The notes: generated by a model not told the origin, from the sequence alone. 64,000 bases of DNA from Cyanobacterium sp. uoEpiScrs1 (GCF_947331815.1 NZ_OX373462.1:1227376-1291375), one strand, 5' to 3'. Numbered from the stretch's first letter, positions 40,424 to 52,113 are shown. Made by a program: numbers and translations.

Positions 40424-42349
40424 TTATTTAGTTTCTGAAAATTCGGCATCAATTACATCGTCGCCACCTTTGGAAGAACTACCAGAATCTTGATCAGAAC
40501 TTGTATCACTTCCAGGTGTTGCACTGTCAGAAGGAGTTTGTCCACCCGCTTGTTGATACACACTAGTACCAATGCTATAGAGAAGTTGCTGTAAATCCGG
40601 CATAACAGTTTTGATAGTTTCTTCGTCTTCTTTATCGATAGCTTCTCTAAGTTTATTAACTAATTCTTCAGCTTTAGTTTTATCAGCTGCAGGAATTTTA
40701 TCTCCCAGTTCTTTGAGTTGCTTGTCTGCTTGATAGACCAAAGAATCGGCCTCATTTCTACGGTCAATTTTCTCTCGACGCTCCTTATCAACTGTAGCAT
40801 TTGCCTCAGCTTCTTGTACCATGCGGTCAACTTCTGTATCAGGTAAGGTAGAAGCCCCAGTAATACTAATCGACTGTTCCTTACCTGTTCCCTTATCTTT
40901 CGCGTTTACATTAAGAATACCGTCCGCATTAATATCGAAGGTAACCTCAATTTGAGGAACACCACGGGGTGCAGGAGGGATACCATCGAGACGAAAAGTT
41001 CCTAAACTTTTGTTATCTCGCGACATTTCTCGTTCTCCTTGAAGAACACTGATTTCTACATTTGCCTGTCCATCTTGTGCAGTAGAAAAGACCTCAGACT
41101 TTTTGGTAGGAATAGTGGTGTTACGAGGAATAATCTTAGTCATGACACCACCAAGAGTTTCTACTCCAAGAGATAAAGGCGTTACGTCAAGGAGCAAGAT
41201 ATCTTTAACTTCTCCGGACAGGACCCCTCCTTGAATTGCTGCACCTACAGCAACTACTTCATCTGGATTAACTCCTTGGTTGGGATCTTTTCCTAAAACT
41301 TTTTTAACTAATTCTTGTACGGCAGGAATGCGAGTAGAACCACCGACTAAGACGACTTCGTCAATATCATTGTTGCTGACTTTGGCATCTTTCATCGAAT
41401 TTTGCACAGGAATCCCACAACGATCAATTAAGTCAGAACAGAGGTCTTCAAATTTAGCTCGTGTTAACGTTGTATCAAGATGTTTAGGCCCCTCTTGAGT
41501 AGCTGTAATAAAAGGAAGGTTAATTTCAGCTTGGGTAACCCCAGACAGTTCAATTTTTGCTTTCTCCGCGGCCTCCGTTAGACGTTGTAGGGCTTGTTTA
41601 TCTTGTCTTAAGTCTACCCCCTCATTCGCTTTAAATTCTGCAGCTAAATAATCTACAATTTTCTTATCAAAATCGTCTCCCCCTAGATGAGTATCTCCGG
41701 AGGTGGCTAATACTTCAAAAACACCATCTCCTACCTCTAAAATGGAAACGTCAAACGTTCCTCCTCCTAAATCAAATACCAAAATAGTTTCATTACTCTT
41801 TTTATCCAATCCATAAGCTAGAGATGCTGCCGTTGGTTCGTTGATAATACGTTTAACTTCAATCCCAGCAATTTTCCCAGCATCTTTAGTTGCCTGGCGT
41901 TGAGAGTCATTAAAGTACGCAGGAACGGTGATAACTGCTTCTGTAACTGTTTCTCCTAAATATTTACTTGCGTCATCTACTAATTTACGGAGAACTTGGG
42001 CGGAAATTTCTTCGGGGGCAAATTGCTTGCCTTGCGACGGACAATCTAATTTAACGTTACCATTACTGTCTTTGTTAACTTTGTAGGAAACTTCCGTGGT
42101 TTCAGTGTTAACTTCGCTGTGTTTACGTCCTATGAAGCGTTTAACGGAATAAAATGTATTTTCGGGGTTCATCACCGCTTGACGTTTAGCAATTTGTCCT
42201 ACCAAGCGATCATCATTTTTTGCATAAGCTACCACTGAGGGTGTGGTACGAAATCCTTCAGTATTGGCAATGACAGTAGGTTTCCCTCCTTCCATAACCG
42301 CCACACACGAGTTGGTGGTTCCTAAGTCAATTCCAACAACTTTGCCCAT
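40424..42349 (-). CDS. dnaK: Molecular chaperone DnaK (Hsp70)
   Basis: DnaK binds exposed hydrophobic segments of proteins in an ATP-driven cycle with DnaJ and GrpE, neither of which is adjacent. The 641-residue length is normal. The nucleotide domain has [17 protein letters not shown] at the start, [15 protein letters not shown] and [13 protein letters not shown]. The substrate domain has [14 protein letters not shown]. The disordered C terminus ends [14 protein letters not shown], close to the usual DnaK end. It resembles the main housekeeping DnaK of cyanobacteria. The ATG is preceded by TTGGAG. A structured leader may lie about 100 bp upstream. Confidence 0.97.
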   Translation of the reverse strand: MGKVVGIDLGTTNSCVAVMEGGKPTVIANTEGFRTTPSVVAYAKNDDRLVGQIAKRQAVMNPENTFYSVKRFIGRKHSEVNTETTEVSYKVNKDSNGNVKLDCPSQGKQFAPEEISAQVLRKLVDDASKYLGETVTEAVITVPAYFNDSQRQATKDAGKIAGIEVKRIINEPTAASLAYGLDKKSNETILVFDLGGGTFDVSILEVGDGVFEVLATSGDTHLGGDDFDKKIVDYLAAEFKANEGVDLRQDKQALQRLTEAAEKAKIELSGVTQAEINLPFITATQEGPKHLDTTLTRAKFEDLCSDLIDRCGIPVQNSMKDAKVSNNDIDEVVLVGGSTRIPAVQELVKKVLGKDPNQGVNPDEVVAVGAAIQGGVLSGEVKDILLLDVTPLSLGVETLGGVMTKIIPRNTTIPTKKSEVFSTAQDGQANVEISVLQGEREMSRDNKSLGTFRLDGIPPAPRGVPQIEVTFDINADGILNVNAKDKGTGKEQSISITGASTLPDTEVDRMVQEAEANATVDKERREKIDRRNEADSLVYQADKQLKELGDKIPAADKTKAEELVNKLREAIDKEDEETIKTVMPDLQQLLYSIGTSVYQQAGGQTPSDSATPGSDTSSDQDSGSSSKGGDDVIDAEFSETK

Positions 42350-42446
42350 ATTAGATGCAACTCCAAGATAACTATAAGAATAAAATGATACTGAACTTGA
42401 ATAAAAACCATATGATATTTTGGGGATTACATTGAGTAAGTTCAGT

Positions 42447-42518
42447 CACCCATATCTATAGTGACGGCAGTAGGTCTGTCTTAGGTAGTGTAGTTTTCCG
42501 AACCTAAGATGACGGGTG
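42447..42518 (-). promoter_or_regulatory. Candidate structured leader upstream of dnaK
   Basis: Nested inverted repeats: inner arms TCTTAGGT (42479-42486) and ACCTAAGA (42502-42509), outer arms CACCC (42447-42451) and GGGTG (42514-42518). The stretch is clearly richer in GC than the surrounding AT-rich gap. Read on the minus strand it begins about 100 bp upstream of dnaK. It may be a 5-prime UTR structure or a promoter element. Confidence 0.4.
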
Positions 42519-43292
42519 GAAAATATAAACAAAAGTACAAAAGTACAAAATCAAAAAGTTCAAGTTAACTTAGTATAACGATACAACGTATCTTTATCGT
42601 ATAGAATGGATAACTTTATTCCCAGTTAATTATACATTTAAATAAAAATCTAATCAACTCTAGTACTTATATTTCCTATTCAAATATTTTAAATAAAAAC
42701 AATTTTTTATTTAGACTAAAATAGAATAAATTAATAAAATATAAAATTAAAATAGATAAAATTATGGAATTTACAATGTATTTTATTAATCAATATTTGT
42801 TCTATAAAAATATATTATTCTAACAAGATTTTTAGCTTGCTTTAACACACTTGCTTTTAATTTATAAATTTAATAGAATATATTATATTTCTGTCTATTT
42901 TTGTTTGATTTTAATGGTAGTATGTTTTTTGTATAATCAAATACCTGACACAGCTTATAGCAAAATACATGAAGTTTAATTGACAGAATTAGTTGAGTAT
43001 ATCTAGAAAAAATTCAAATAAATTACAATGTTTAAATAAGTGTTTTGTTCTTAAAAATACTTGTGTATTTAAAGGTTATTTGCTAATCCAACAGGCAAAG
43101 CTTTTATATTATTTTTGTTTAAATTGTCTATTCATAATATATTAAATTTTTAAACAACAGTTAAATGTTTTTTGCTATTATATGTTTAATCTAAAATATT
43201 CCTAAATTGTTTCTTGTATTAATAAGTTGTATATATAATTCTTCTATACAATTTAATTGTTAATAACTAATGTGAGTTTTTAGTAAATATTT

Positions 43293-43329
43293 AAACAGTG
43301 TTATTTTCTGATAAATAACACTGTTTTTT
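43293..43329 (+). terminator. Orphan Rho-independent-type terminator
   Basis: AAACAGTGTTATTT (43293-43306) and its exact complement (43313-43326) surround a 6-nt loop, and the stem runs into a T-run (43324-43329). Orientation fits the plus strand. No gene lies within 900 bp upstream, so it may end a small RNA or be left over from a lost gene. Confidence 0.65.
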
Positions 43330-43888
43330 AAAATTATTTAAACTTAATATGTATAAATTTTAATATATATTTTTTTGTGAAGTTATTTTTTAAACTAAAT
43401 AAAAATTAGAAGCAGAATTAGTCTTTTTCTAATGTTTATTTTTCTGTATACTTGAGCACTTATTTCTTGTAGAAAAATATAGTCCTCTTAGACTGTATCT
43501 ATAATATTAAATTATTTTGCCTCAATTAAAGAATAATTACTCTATCCATGAACAAACAATTTTCTATTTTTTATCACTTTATAATGCCTAAATATATAAT
43601 CAATATAACTATGGCTGACTTGGAAATAATCTACAAATTTATTACAAGTTGCAAATAGCTTATTTTAACTCAAGATAGTGACTAACGCTCAACTGCTGGA
43701 ATTGTAGATAGAAGTAACTAGTCTAAGTTATTTTTTGATTAAGAGTTTACCCTAAAAACTTCTTATACTTTTTGTACTGTCGTTCTAAGATAAAAACTAA
43801 AATCTCTATAAATAAACCTTTAGGATTATTATGATGGTTATATGTTAAGAATAACTAAGAGGACCTCTTCTCACGCGTACTTTAATCC

Positions 43889-45136
43889 GTGACTATTCTT
43901 AATACTTTTAGAGCTCTTGACCGAGATAAACGACGTAACTTCTCACTTTTATTTAGTATAGGACTACTATTTTGGACTAGCTTGACTAGTCTTCTCCCCA
44001 TCCTGCCTGTTTACATTGAAGATATTGGTGGGACAACGACTCAAATTGGGTTAGTTATGGGAAGTTTTGCTATTGGATTAATTGGCTCTCGTACCTGGTT
44101 AGGATACTTAGCTGATGGGCATAGTCGTAAATTAGTAGTTCGCATTGGTATGTTAATCACTGCACTGGCTCCTATCGGCTATCTTTTAGTTAAGTCAGTT
44201 TATCTATTGATTGCTATTCGTACCTTTCACGGCATTAGTTTAGCGGCTTTTACTACCGGCTATAGTGCGTTAATCACAGATTTATCTCCCATTAAACAGC
44301 GAGGTAAACTTATAGGTTATATGAGTTTAGGGGCTCCAGTTGGCATGGCAGTCGGACCAGCTATGGGAACTTTTTTGAAGGAATATCAGGGATATCAGCT
44401 ATTCTTCCTAATAAGTGCTGGTATAGGATTTTGGGGTTATTTACTCGCTTCTCAGATTCGGGAGAATCCTCGTCATCGTGACATAAACGTAAACTCAACG
44501 ATATCCGAGGTACCTCCTCGAAATTTTAAGCAGTTGTTAAGCAGTCCCTCAATTTTGGTTCCGACTATTGTTCTGTTATTGATTGGATTAGTCTTTGGTA
44601 CACTAATAGTATTTTTACCATTATTTTTACGGGAAACTGCTTTTGGATTAAGTCCTGGATTATTCTATACTACTGTTGCTGTTGCTAGTTTTATCGTGCG
44701 GGTTATTTCGGGACAAGCATCTGATCGCTATGGTAGGGGACTATTTATCACTATTAGTTTGGTTAGTTACGTTGTTTCTATGGGTTTTTTAACAAAAGCT
44801 CAAAGTGCCAGAGATTTACTCTTAGGAGCTATTTTTGAAGGAATAGGAGCGGGAATGCTAATTCCCATGATGATTTCACTTATTTCTGATAGATCTTTTC
44901 CGTCTGAACGAGGTCTAGTCTACTCGGTATGTATGGGAGGATTTGACTTAGGGCTAGCCATAGCAGGTCCAATTTTAGGGATTTTGGGACAAACGATAAG
45001 TTATCGTTCCATGTTCGCCTTAGCCGGCAGTTTGGCCATCATCGCCATGATATTATTTATCAGTCAGTCTAATAAGAGTCTTAAACATTCCCTCAGTTTT
45101 GCTTTAGGACAAGAAAGGGATTTATATTCCCTGTAA
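43889..45136 (+). CDS. Major facilitator superfamily transporter
   Basis: A 415-residue protein with about twelve membrane segments in two halves. The loop between helices 2 and 3 reads GYLADGHSRKLVVRIG, and its counterpart in the second half is GQASDRYGRGLFITIS, both standard MFS loop motifs. The half-way loop near residues 195-215 is hydrophilic. The likely start is a GTG at 43889; no better ATG is nearby and the ribosome site is weak. The substrate cannot be read; drug or metabolite efflux is the common role of this subgroup. A GT4 glycosyltransferase follows on the same strand. Confidence 0.88.
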   Translation: MTILNTFRALDRDKRRNFSLLFSIGLLFWTSLTSLLPILPVYIEDIGGTTTQIGLVMGSFAIGLIGSRTWLGYLADGHSRKLVVRIGMLITALAPIGYLLVKSVYLLIAIRTFHGISLAAFTTGYSALITDLSPIKQRGKLIGYMSLGAPVGMAVGPAMGTFLKEYQGYQLFFLISAGIGFWGYLLASQIRENPRHRDINVNSTISEVPPRNFKQLLSSPSILVPTIVLLLIGLVFGTLIVFLPLFLRETAFGLSPGLFYTTVAVASFIVRVISGQASDRYGRGLFITISLVSYVVSMGFLTKAQSARDLLLGAIFEGIGAGMLIPMMISLISDRSFPSERGLVYSVCMGGFDLGLAIAGPILGILGQTISYRSMFALAGSLAIIAMILFISQSNKSLKHSLSFALGQERDLYSL

Positions 45137-45170
45137 ATCTATTGAGTTGATTAATCAACTCAATAGATTT
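45135..45170 (+). terminator. Terminator overlapping the MFS stop codon
   Basis: AAATCTATTGAGTTGATT followed directly by its exact complement forms a perfect 36-nt palindrome, followed by TTTTCT. It begins on the last bases of the MFS stop codon, a compact Rho-independent-type terminator. Confidence 0.8.
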
Positions 45171-45298
45171 TTTCTATAGATTAATTTCCAAATATCTAGC
45201 TTTAAGATAAGTAGATTTCACCTACGACTACTGATGTTATCAAATGCAAATTTGCGGTATATTTAATCTATTTAACTTAATTAAATCTCTTTATCTGA

Positions 45299-46450
45299 AT
45301 GCATATTGCTTGGCTAGGGAAAAAATCTCCTTTCTGTGGAAATGTTACCTATGGTCGGGAAGTGACCAATGCCCTTCTAGATCGAGGATACAACGTCAGT
45401 TTTCTTCATTTTGCCCAAGAAGAAGTTCATACATCTAATTGGCCAGATTGTCCGGAAGTTTTTCTTCCCTTCTTATATAAGTCTCAGATTTATACGATTC
45501 CAACGCCAGGATCAAACAAAATTTTGATAAAGTCTTTAGAGGATCTCAAACCCGATTTGGTTCATGCTTCTTTGACCCTTTCTCCTTTAGATTTTCGACT
45601 TCCTGAGATTTGTCAAATTCTCAATTTACCTCTGATAGCAACTTTTCATCCTGCCTTTGATAGTAAACTTCGTAATCTTAAATCAAGTACTCAATTTTTA
45701 ACCTATCAATTTTATGCACCGTTTTTAGCTCACTATGACAGAGTCATCGTTTTTTCTCAGTCACAACGAGATTTACTAATTAAATTAGGAGTTCCTCCTG
45801 AAAAATTAGCGGTAATTCCCAATGGAGTACATACAGACAAATACTCTCCTGGTATTTCTTATCTTAAATCCAGGTTTTTTGCCAAACGTCTTTTTATTTA
45901 CGTGGGACGTATCGCTACCGAAAAAAATGTTGAGGCATTGCTCAAGGCGTGGAAACACACTAACATGGGGTCGAAAAGTAAATTACTCATGATGGGAGAT
46001 GGTCCCTTAAAAGCCTCGTTAGAACCGTTTTACGGAACTGAACATGGTATTCATTGGTTAGGTTTTATTGCTGATGAACAACAACGTATCGATATCCTAC
46101 GGGGAGCTGACGTATTTATCCTTCCCTCGTTAGTAGAAGGGTTGTCTCTGTCCCTTCTTGAAGCTATGTCCTGTGGATTAGCTTGTGTGGCAACAGATGC
46201 GGGGGCTGACGGGGAAGTTTTGGCTGATGGGGCGGGTATTGTGCTTAATACCCAAGGGGTAACGACTCAGTTAAAAACGTTACTTCCTCTATTTCAAGAT
46301 CACCCGGATATTACTCAACTTTTAGGACAGAAAGCACGAAAAAGGGTTTTAGAAAAATATAATCTTAGTGATAATATTAATCAACTGGAACAGTTATATA
46401 CTCAGGCTCTACAACAATCCAGTGTTACTGTTATGGGTTCTTCCTTTTAA
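45299..46450 (+). CDS. Glycosyltransferase, family GT4
   Basis: A 383-residue GT-B fold enzyme. The N-terminal domain has HIAWLGKKSPFCGNVTYGREV, a sugar-acceptor type opening. The C-terminal domain has VIPNGVHTDKYSP, FIYVGRIATEKNVEALLKAW and LPSLVEGLSLSLLEAMSCG, where the EX7E pair binds the nucleotide sugar. The GRxxxEKN motif is typical of GT4 enzymes that use UDP-glucose, GDP-mannose or similar donors, such as sulfolipid or glycolipid synthases. The substrate is not determined. A strong terminator after the MFS gene separates the two, so it probably has its own promoter. Confidence 0.92.
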   Translation: MHIAWLGKKSPFCGNVTYGREVTNALLDRGYNVSFLHFAQEEVHTSNWPDCPEVFLPFLYKSQIYTIPTPGSNKILIKSLEDLKPDLVHASLTLSPLDFRLPEICQILNLPLIATFHPAFDSKLRNLKSSTQFLTYQFYAPFLAHYDRVIVFSQSQRDLLIKLGVPPEKLAVIPNGVHTDKYSPGISYLKSRFFAKRLFIYVGRIATEKNVEALLKAWKHTNMGSKSKLLMMGDGPLKASLEPFYGTEHGIHWLGFIADEQQRIDILRGADVFILPSLVEGLSLSLLEAMSCGLACVATDAGADGEVLADGAGIVLNTQGVTTQLKTLLPLFQDHPDITQLLGQKARKRVLEKYNLSDNINQLEQLYTQALQQSSVTVMGSSF

Positions 46451-47391
46451 ATTTTGATTAAAAAACTCTTTATTTTTTTCTCAGAAAGCAATAGGTTACT
46501 ATCTTGAGTGTGGCTAGGCTTACTAACCGCAGATATTTTATAAATTAACGCCCTCAAATCTTGTTAATCTTAGTCATTATAACCAACAGCTTCTAATGAT
46601 TGTATCATTTTAAATGCAATTAGAAGAAAAGATGATATCAGCCCAGTAAGAAGTTAATCTAGACTCGGGAAATATAAGGATAGAGAGAAAATTAAATTTT
46701 GAAACTTTAATTTTCAAAAGCTGATATTAAATACTTACCAGTTAAATATATATTAATACTAATATATTACATCCCGAAAGGAATTGGTAAACAAACGGTA
46801 ATAAACCACTAGTATTAAACTACTAGAAACTAAATAAAAAAATGTCATATCAGAATACGGACACCATGAAGTCTTAGCTATCAATGAGATAGTTTCTTCC
46901 GCGGAGTGAGATAAGCGTAAATTATACTGAGATAGAGTTAGAAAAAGCCAATTAAGATACTTACATCCTATCGGATAAAGTCAAGAGAAGAGTTAGATTA
47001 ACTAAAATATTAACAATTTGGCCAAAGCTATAAAAGAGTTGGTAACATACCTGAATCGTATCATTTAAGTTTGTGCTATTGATGTCCAAATAGTTTAGGG
47101 ATAAATCAATATAGTTATAGCCGACGGGAGAGAAACTTAAGCTAATCAAGACTTAAAGGAAGTTAAAATTTAGAAAGGTAGTCAGGTTCTAAAGATTTAT
47201 GTCCATCTGAGTAACAAGTCATTGATACTAATAAAATTCGTGATGGTTGCTAAATTGCATGTTAATGTTATTAACCTCCTTTTAATTAATAAACCAAATA
47301 AGGTAAAAAATAAGAATAATATCCTTAGAGTGAGCAAGAGTAATAGGAGCTGAAACTATCAAAAAATTAAATTTTGTGTCTTCCCTAGAAG
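46451..47391. other. Gap between convergent GT4 and serS genes
   Basis: About 940 bp. The part at 46850-47240 is less AT-rich than usual for the gaps. A 62-codon minus-strand frame at 46961-47149 has a hydrophobic C-terminal part, but I do not recognise it. It may be a decayed gene. No terminator for serS was found. Confidence 0.4.
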
Positions 47392-48675
47392 TTAAAGGAT
47401 ATCTCGTTTGAGATATGGTTGTAGAACATCAGGAACCTTAATAGTTCCATCTGAGTTCTGATAATTCTCTAAAATAGCAGCCATGGTGCGACCAACTGCT
47501 AACCCTGAACCATTTAAGGTATGGACATATTGAGTTCCTTTTTCCCCTTTTTCTCTGAAGCGAATATTAGCTCGCCTTCCCTGAAAATCTCCACAATTGG
47601 AACAACTTGAGATCTCTCGATAAGTTCCTGATGATGGTAACCAGACCTCTAGATCGTAACATTTATTTGCCCCAAACCCTAAATCCCCTGTACACAGTTC
47701 CAAAACTCGATAAGGTAATTTTAAAGCCTGTAAAATGGCTTCAGCATTTTCCACTAAAGTTTGATGTTCTGCTTCAGAAGTTTGAGGATGAACAATCTTT
47801 ACTAACTCTACCTTATTAAATTGATGAAGGCGAATTAATCCACGGGTATCCTTTCCATAACTCCCTGCTTCTCGTCGAAAACAAGGAGTATAAGCGCAAT
47901 GCTTTAGGGGAAGCTGTTCCGCTTCCAAGATTTCATCTCTATACAAGTTGGTTAGAGGTACTTCTGCAGTGGGGGTTAACCAGAGGTCATCTTCGCTGCA
48001 TTTAAAGCTTTCTTCTGCAAATTTTGGTAATTGTCCAGTTCCCTTTAAAGAGGTGCTATTAATCAAGACAGGGGGCATTACCTCAATATAACCGGCTTCT
48101 AGTTGGCTATTCAGCATAAAATTGATTAGAGCACGTTCTAAGGCTGCTCCTGTCCCCATCAAAGCAATAAAACGACTTTGGGCTATTTTGACTGCCCTTT
48201 CCACCTCCAAAATTCCTAATCTTTCAGCTATTTCCCAGTGAGGTAGAATTTCAATTTTCGGTAAATATTCGTCTCCCCAGCGGCGGACTTCCACATTTTC
48301 TGTCTCATTGTTGCCCAGGGGAGTTGAGTCACTTGGAAGGTTAGGAAGTTGGAGTAATAAAGTTTCTATTTCAGTCTTTAATTCTTTTTCTTGGGGTTCT
48401 AATACACCTAGTTGTTTTTTTAGGTCATTTCCTTCAGTTTTAAGAATTTTGATTTCTTCCCCTTTGGGTTGACTACCATTTTTAATTTTTTGTCCAATGA
48501 GTCTTCCAATTTCATTACTACGAGCTTGTAATTGGGTTCGAGTCACTTCTAATTCTCGCGATGCACGATCACGCTCTAAAATAGAGCTTAAATTATATTC
48601 ACTGGAACTACTGCGACGATTTAGACGTTCTTGAACGTATTCTGGATTTTCTCGAATTTGTTTTAGATCTAACAT
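47392..48675 (-). CDS. serS: Seryl-tRNA synthetase
   Basis: SerRS charges tRNA-Ser and tRNA-Sec with serine. The 427-residue protein has the N-terminal antiparallel coiled-coil arm (about 25-105, [20 protein letters not shown]) that grips the long variable arm of tRNA-Ser. The class II core has motif 2 ([20 protein letters not shown]) and motif 3 ([19 protein letters not shown]). Serine-binding [10 protein letters not shown] is present. The length is normal and all motifs are intact. The ATG at 48675 begins [14 protein letters not shown], as in homologs. It is transcribed alone. Confidence 0.97.
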   Translation of the reverse strand: MLDLKQIRENPEYVQERLNRRSSSSEYNLSSILERDRASRELEVTRTQLQARSNEIGRLIGQKIKNGSQPKGEEIKILKTEGNDLKKQLGVLEPQEKELKTEIETLLLQLPNLPSDSTPLGNNETENVEVRRWGDEYLPKIEILPHWEIAERLGILEVERAVKIAQSRFIALMGTGAALERALINFMLNSQLEAGYIEVMPPVLINSTSLKGTGQLPKFAEESFKCSEDDLWLTPTAEVPLTNLYRDEILEAEQLPLKHCAYTPCFRREAGSYGKDTRGLIRLHQFNKVELVKIVHPQTSEAEHQTLVENAEAILQALKLPYRVLELCTGDLGFGANKCYDLEVWLPSSGTYREISSCSNCGDFQGRRANIRFREKGEKGTQYVHTLNGSGLAVGRTMAAILENYQNSDGTIKVPDVLQPYLKRDIL

Positions 48676-49632
48676 AGAATACTCAATCCTTTAACTAGAA
48701 TTTTTCCTCTGTTAGGATAGCTGATTTTGGGCAACGTATTGAAATGCTCCTTATTTATTCTTTAACTCTAGGTTAAACAAATAAAATAGCTTTTTTTAAA
48801 AAAGCCATAGAACGTCTGCCAATATATTAATCGTTATTTTATTAAAATTTTAAGATGGTATTATTGGCAATGGAGATATTGCAAGTTTTGGCATTTTATG
48901 AAAATAAAATTAAAAATAAACTTTATTTTCATGAAAATTATTTAGGTGGTCATGGTTTTGATAAAAATACTACTAAAACTTTTCTTCGAAAAGTGTAATT
49001 GGTTTACATCAAAAAAATAAAGGTGATTATTGTTAATAACTGAAATAGAGATTGTAGTTTAAATCAGTCGTATTAAAGCTAAAAAAGCTTAATATAGAAA
49101 AATAATAATTTTAATTCAACTAAATTGTTTTTTATGAAAATTATTAATAATGTTAGTTAACAGAAAGCACTTATCTAATAATAATTACAATATTTAATTA
49201 TTTTACTATTTAAATCAACCACTATTTTTAACAATAAAATTTAAATAATTTCTTACTTAATAAGCATCAAGATTCTGGAGTAGTTGATGATAACTATTCA
49301 ATACACTACATATTTCGTAGCTCTAAATCAGTTGAATTTTATTATTTGTTAATTCAATAAGTTTTTGTAAACTTTTGCTAGCGTTATTAACGCTACTCAT
49401 TAGAGTTATTAAATAGTCAATGTATTTTGAAGTTTCTTGAGCTAGTACAAAACTGTATGATATGATTCGATTTTTTTATTGATAACTGTACATATTTAGT
49501 TGTCAACATTAGAGTAGAAACTATTTTTTTATTATAAAATATACTAATAATCGTATAGTAAAGAATGACACTTATTAAGTATCTCGTATCAACATATTGC
49601 TAAAAGACTAGTTTTGCTTAATTTTTTTGTCT
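48676..49632. other. Gene-free divergent gap between serS and mtnA
   Basis: About 950 bp of AT-rich DNA holding both promoters. An imperfect stem with 11-bp arms (ATGAAAATAAA, 48898-48908, with 48922-48932) is the only structure noticed. No gene remnant is identifiable. Confidence 0.45.
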
Positions 49633-50685
49633 ATGAAATCTACAATTCTTCCTATCTGTCCAGTATTTTGGAGTGAAGACAAAGTATTGCTTATTGATCA
49701 AACGATGTTGCCTCACGAATATGCCTTGGTAGAAATTACCCGTTATGAGGATATGGCTGAAGCCATTAAAACTATGGTTGTCAGAGGTGCGCCGGCTATT
49801 GGGATTGCAGCGGCATATGGCATGTACTTAGGAGCAAGAGCAATTCAGACACAACAAGTGGATAAATTTTTAATACATCTTGAAATTGTAGCTCAAAAAC
49901 TGAGAGAAACTCGCCCAACGGCTGTTAATCTATTCTGGGCAATTTCTCGGATGTTGAGGACAGCCTATAAAAGTGTAGAACCGGTAGAAGAAATTAAGAA
50001 GATTCTACTAAAAACAGCTCAAACTATTCAAGCAGAAGATTTGCAAACCTGTCATAAAATTGGTCAATTCAGCTTAAAAGCGTTACCCAATAGCCCTCAG
50101 AAATTAACCCTCCTTACTCATTGTAATGCGGGTGCATTAGCAACAGCCGGATATGGAACAGCTTTGGGAGTAGTTCGTTCAGCTTGGACTAGAGGGAGAT
50201 TAAAAAGAGTCTATGCTGATGAAACTCGGCCCCGTTTTCAGGGAGCTAAATTAACTGCCTGGGAATGTGTACAAGAAGGTATTCCAGTTACTGTTATCAG
50301 TGATAATATGGCTGCCTATTGTATGAAATTAGGAAAGATTGATGCAGTAGTAGTGGGAGCTGACAGAATTGCCGCAAATGGGGATACTGCTAATAAAATT
50401 GGGACATATGCTTTAGCAGTTGCAGCGAAGATGCACAATATTCCCTTTTTCGTTGCGGCTCCTTTATCTACTATTGATTTTAACTTAGAAAATGGGGACC
50501 AAATCCCTGTTGAAGAACGTCATCCATCCGAGATCTATCAGATGTCAGAGACCCGACTTTGTCCTGAAGGGGTCGATTACTATAATCCAGCTTTTGATAT
50601 CATGCCAGCCAGTTTAATTGATGCTTTTTTTACGGAAAAAGGAGTTATTAAACCGAATAAACTTTTGAGGCTCAAAAATAGTTAA
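49633..50685 (+). CDS. mtnA: S-methyl-5-thioribose-1-phosphate isomerase MtnA
   Basis: MtnA turns methylthioribose-1-phosphate into methylthioribulose-1-phosphate in methionine salvage. I use the ATG at 49633 ([13 protein letters not shown], 350 residues); a TTG at 49627 is possible but weaker. [17 protein letters not shown] binds the substrate phosphate. The catalytic Cys is residue 164 ([10 protein letters not shown]), and the acid is Asp244 ([16 protein letters not shown]), 80 residues apart as in Bacillus MtnA. No other mtn gene is adjacent, so the rest of the pathway must lie elsewhere. Confidence 0.96.
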   Translation: MKSTILPICPVFWSEDKVLLIDQTMLPHEYALVEITRYEDMAEAIKTMVVRGAPAIGIAAAYGMYLGARAIQTQQVDKFLIHLEIVAQKLRETRPTAVNLFWAISRMLRTAYKSVEPVEEIKKILLKTAQTIQAEDLQTCHKIGQFSLKALPNSPQKLTLLTHCNAGALATAGYGTALGVVRSAWTRGRLKRVYADETRPRFQGAKLTAWECVQEGIPVTVISDNMAAYCMKLGKIDAVVVGADRIAANGDTANKIGTYALAVAAKMHNIPFFVAAPLSTIDFNLENGDQIPVEERHPSEIYQMSETRLCPEGVDYYNPAFDIMPASLIDAFFTEKGVIKPNKLLRLKNS

Positions 50686-50890
50686 TTCTCGCCACTAAGT
50701 ACACTTATAAGTATTTAGTAATAAATATATAACTATTTTATATATTTATTACTAAAATATTAAGTTGACTCTTACAATTACGATTTACTTAAACTAATTT
50801 TCTAATTTAATTTAGATGTGAGCTAAAAATATGGAACAATAAAAAGGATTTGATTAAATTCAAAATAACCAATTATCGTAACGAATCTCT

Positions 50891-51412
50891 ATGTCAACTG
50901 TAACTAATACTGATACTACTCAGACCTCTCAAGAATCAAGTAAAAATAAAAAAGAATTAACGGAAAGTTTGTCTATTAAAACAACTTTTACTGTTCAAGA
51001 AATTCAAGAATTACTTCCCCATCGCTATCCTTTTGCATTGGTTGATCGCATTATTGATTATGTACCTGGAGAAAAAGCTGTCGGTATTAAAAATGTAACC
51101 ATTAATGAGCAATTCTTCATGGGACACATTCCTGCTCGTCCTATCATGCCAGGAGTATTAATTGTTGAATCTATGGCGCAAGTTGGAGGGGTTATTTTAA
51201 CTTTACTTCCTGATATGAAAGGTCAATTTTTTGCTTTTGCAGGTATTGATAAAGTTCGTTTTCGTCTTCCCGTAGTTCCAGGAGATCAGTTAATTATGAC
51301 GGTAGAATTATTAACATTTAAACGGAATCGCATTGCCAAGATGAAAGGACAAGGTGTAGTTAATAAACATATAGTTGTACAGGCAGATATGTTATTTTCT
51401 CGAATTGATTAA
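50891..51412 (+). CDS. fabZ: 3-hydroxyacyl-ACP dehydratase FabZ
   Basis: FabZ dehydrates beta-hydroxyacyl-ACP in type II fatty acid synthesis. The 173-residue protein has a 30-residue Ser/Thr/Lys-rich N-terminal extension before the hotdog fold begins at [20 protein letters not shown]. Catalytic His79 lies in [15 protein letters not shown] and Glu93 in [10 protein letters not shown], with the family's normal 14-residue spacing. In many cyanobacteria fabZ sits between lpxC and lpxA; here it stands alone, with lpxD 9 kb away. An ATG at 50891 without a clear ribosome site is the best start. Confidence 0.96.
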   Translation: MSTVTNTDTTQTSQESSKNKKELTESLSIKTTFTVQEIQELLPHRYPFALVDRIIDYVPGEKAVGIKNVTINEQFFMGHIPARPIMPGVLIVESMAQVGGVILTLLPDMKGQFFAFAGIDKVRFRLPVVPGDQLIMTVELLTFKRNRIAKMKGQGVVNKHIVVQADMLFSRID

Positions 51413-52113
51413 CTTCTTAAACTATTATTTAGTAATCTGGCTGTTTTAAGATAAATTAAGATCCATTAATATATCTGATTGTCTTGACAAATAATGCAAA
51501 TTTTAAAACAGGGTCTAAATAGAGAAAATAAACAAAAAAAGTAACTTAGTCCTTGTTGCTATTGTCAGATTACTAAATAATAGTTAATTCAAGATGAATG
51601 AACCCCTGAGTTGAGATAATCCCTAAGATTTCTCTAAGTCATTAAATTAATATAAAATAATTTAACGATATTTTCTATTGTTTGATTGATCGATGATCAA
51701 TATTGATCATTTTCAAAGTAATTTTTATCATCTAATTCTATAGCTGCCATTTCACATAGATAGTATTTTTATACTGCTAAGAAATCAAGTATGTCTTTAA
51801 AAGACATTTATATTATAGTGGGATATCTTTGTCTTTGTTAATCTTTATACTTTTTATTGGTATATTTTTTAAATACTAGTTCATAAAATATATCTTACAC
51901 AACAAGAAATAAGCAAAGAATAAAAAATAAATTGAAAATTTAATAATTAGTATTAAAAACCATGAGAAATCTAAACATATATTCAAGGACTTATATATTA
52001 TGTTTAATACGAAAATAATAAAATACATTAATGAATGATTGAAATTAATTTAAATTTAATATCTTCTTCGTCAAGAATTAACTTTATTTTTTATATTGTC
52101 ATGTGTAGAAATT
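51413..52113. other. Gap between convergent fabZ and mgtE
   Basis: About 700 bp of AT-rich DNA. No gene, RNA or strong hairpin seen. Confidence 0.45.

Larger units (their letters stand above)
42350..43888. other. 1.5-kb gene desert between dnaK and the MFS gene
   Basis: This extremely AT-rich stretch contains no ORF worth reporting. Apart from the candidate dnaK leader at its left end and the orphan hairpin at 43293-43329, nothing is recognisable. Both flanking genes point away from it, so it must hold their promoters. Confidence 0.5.
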
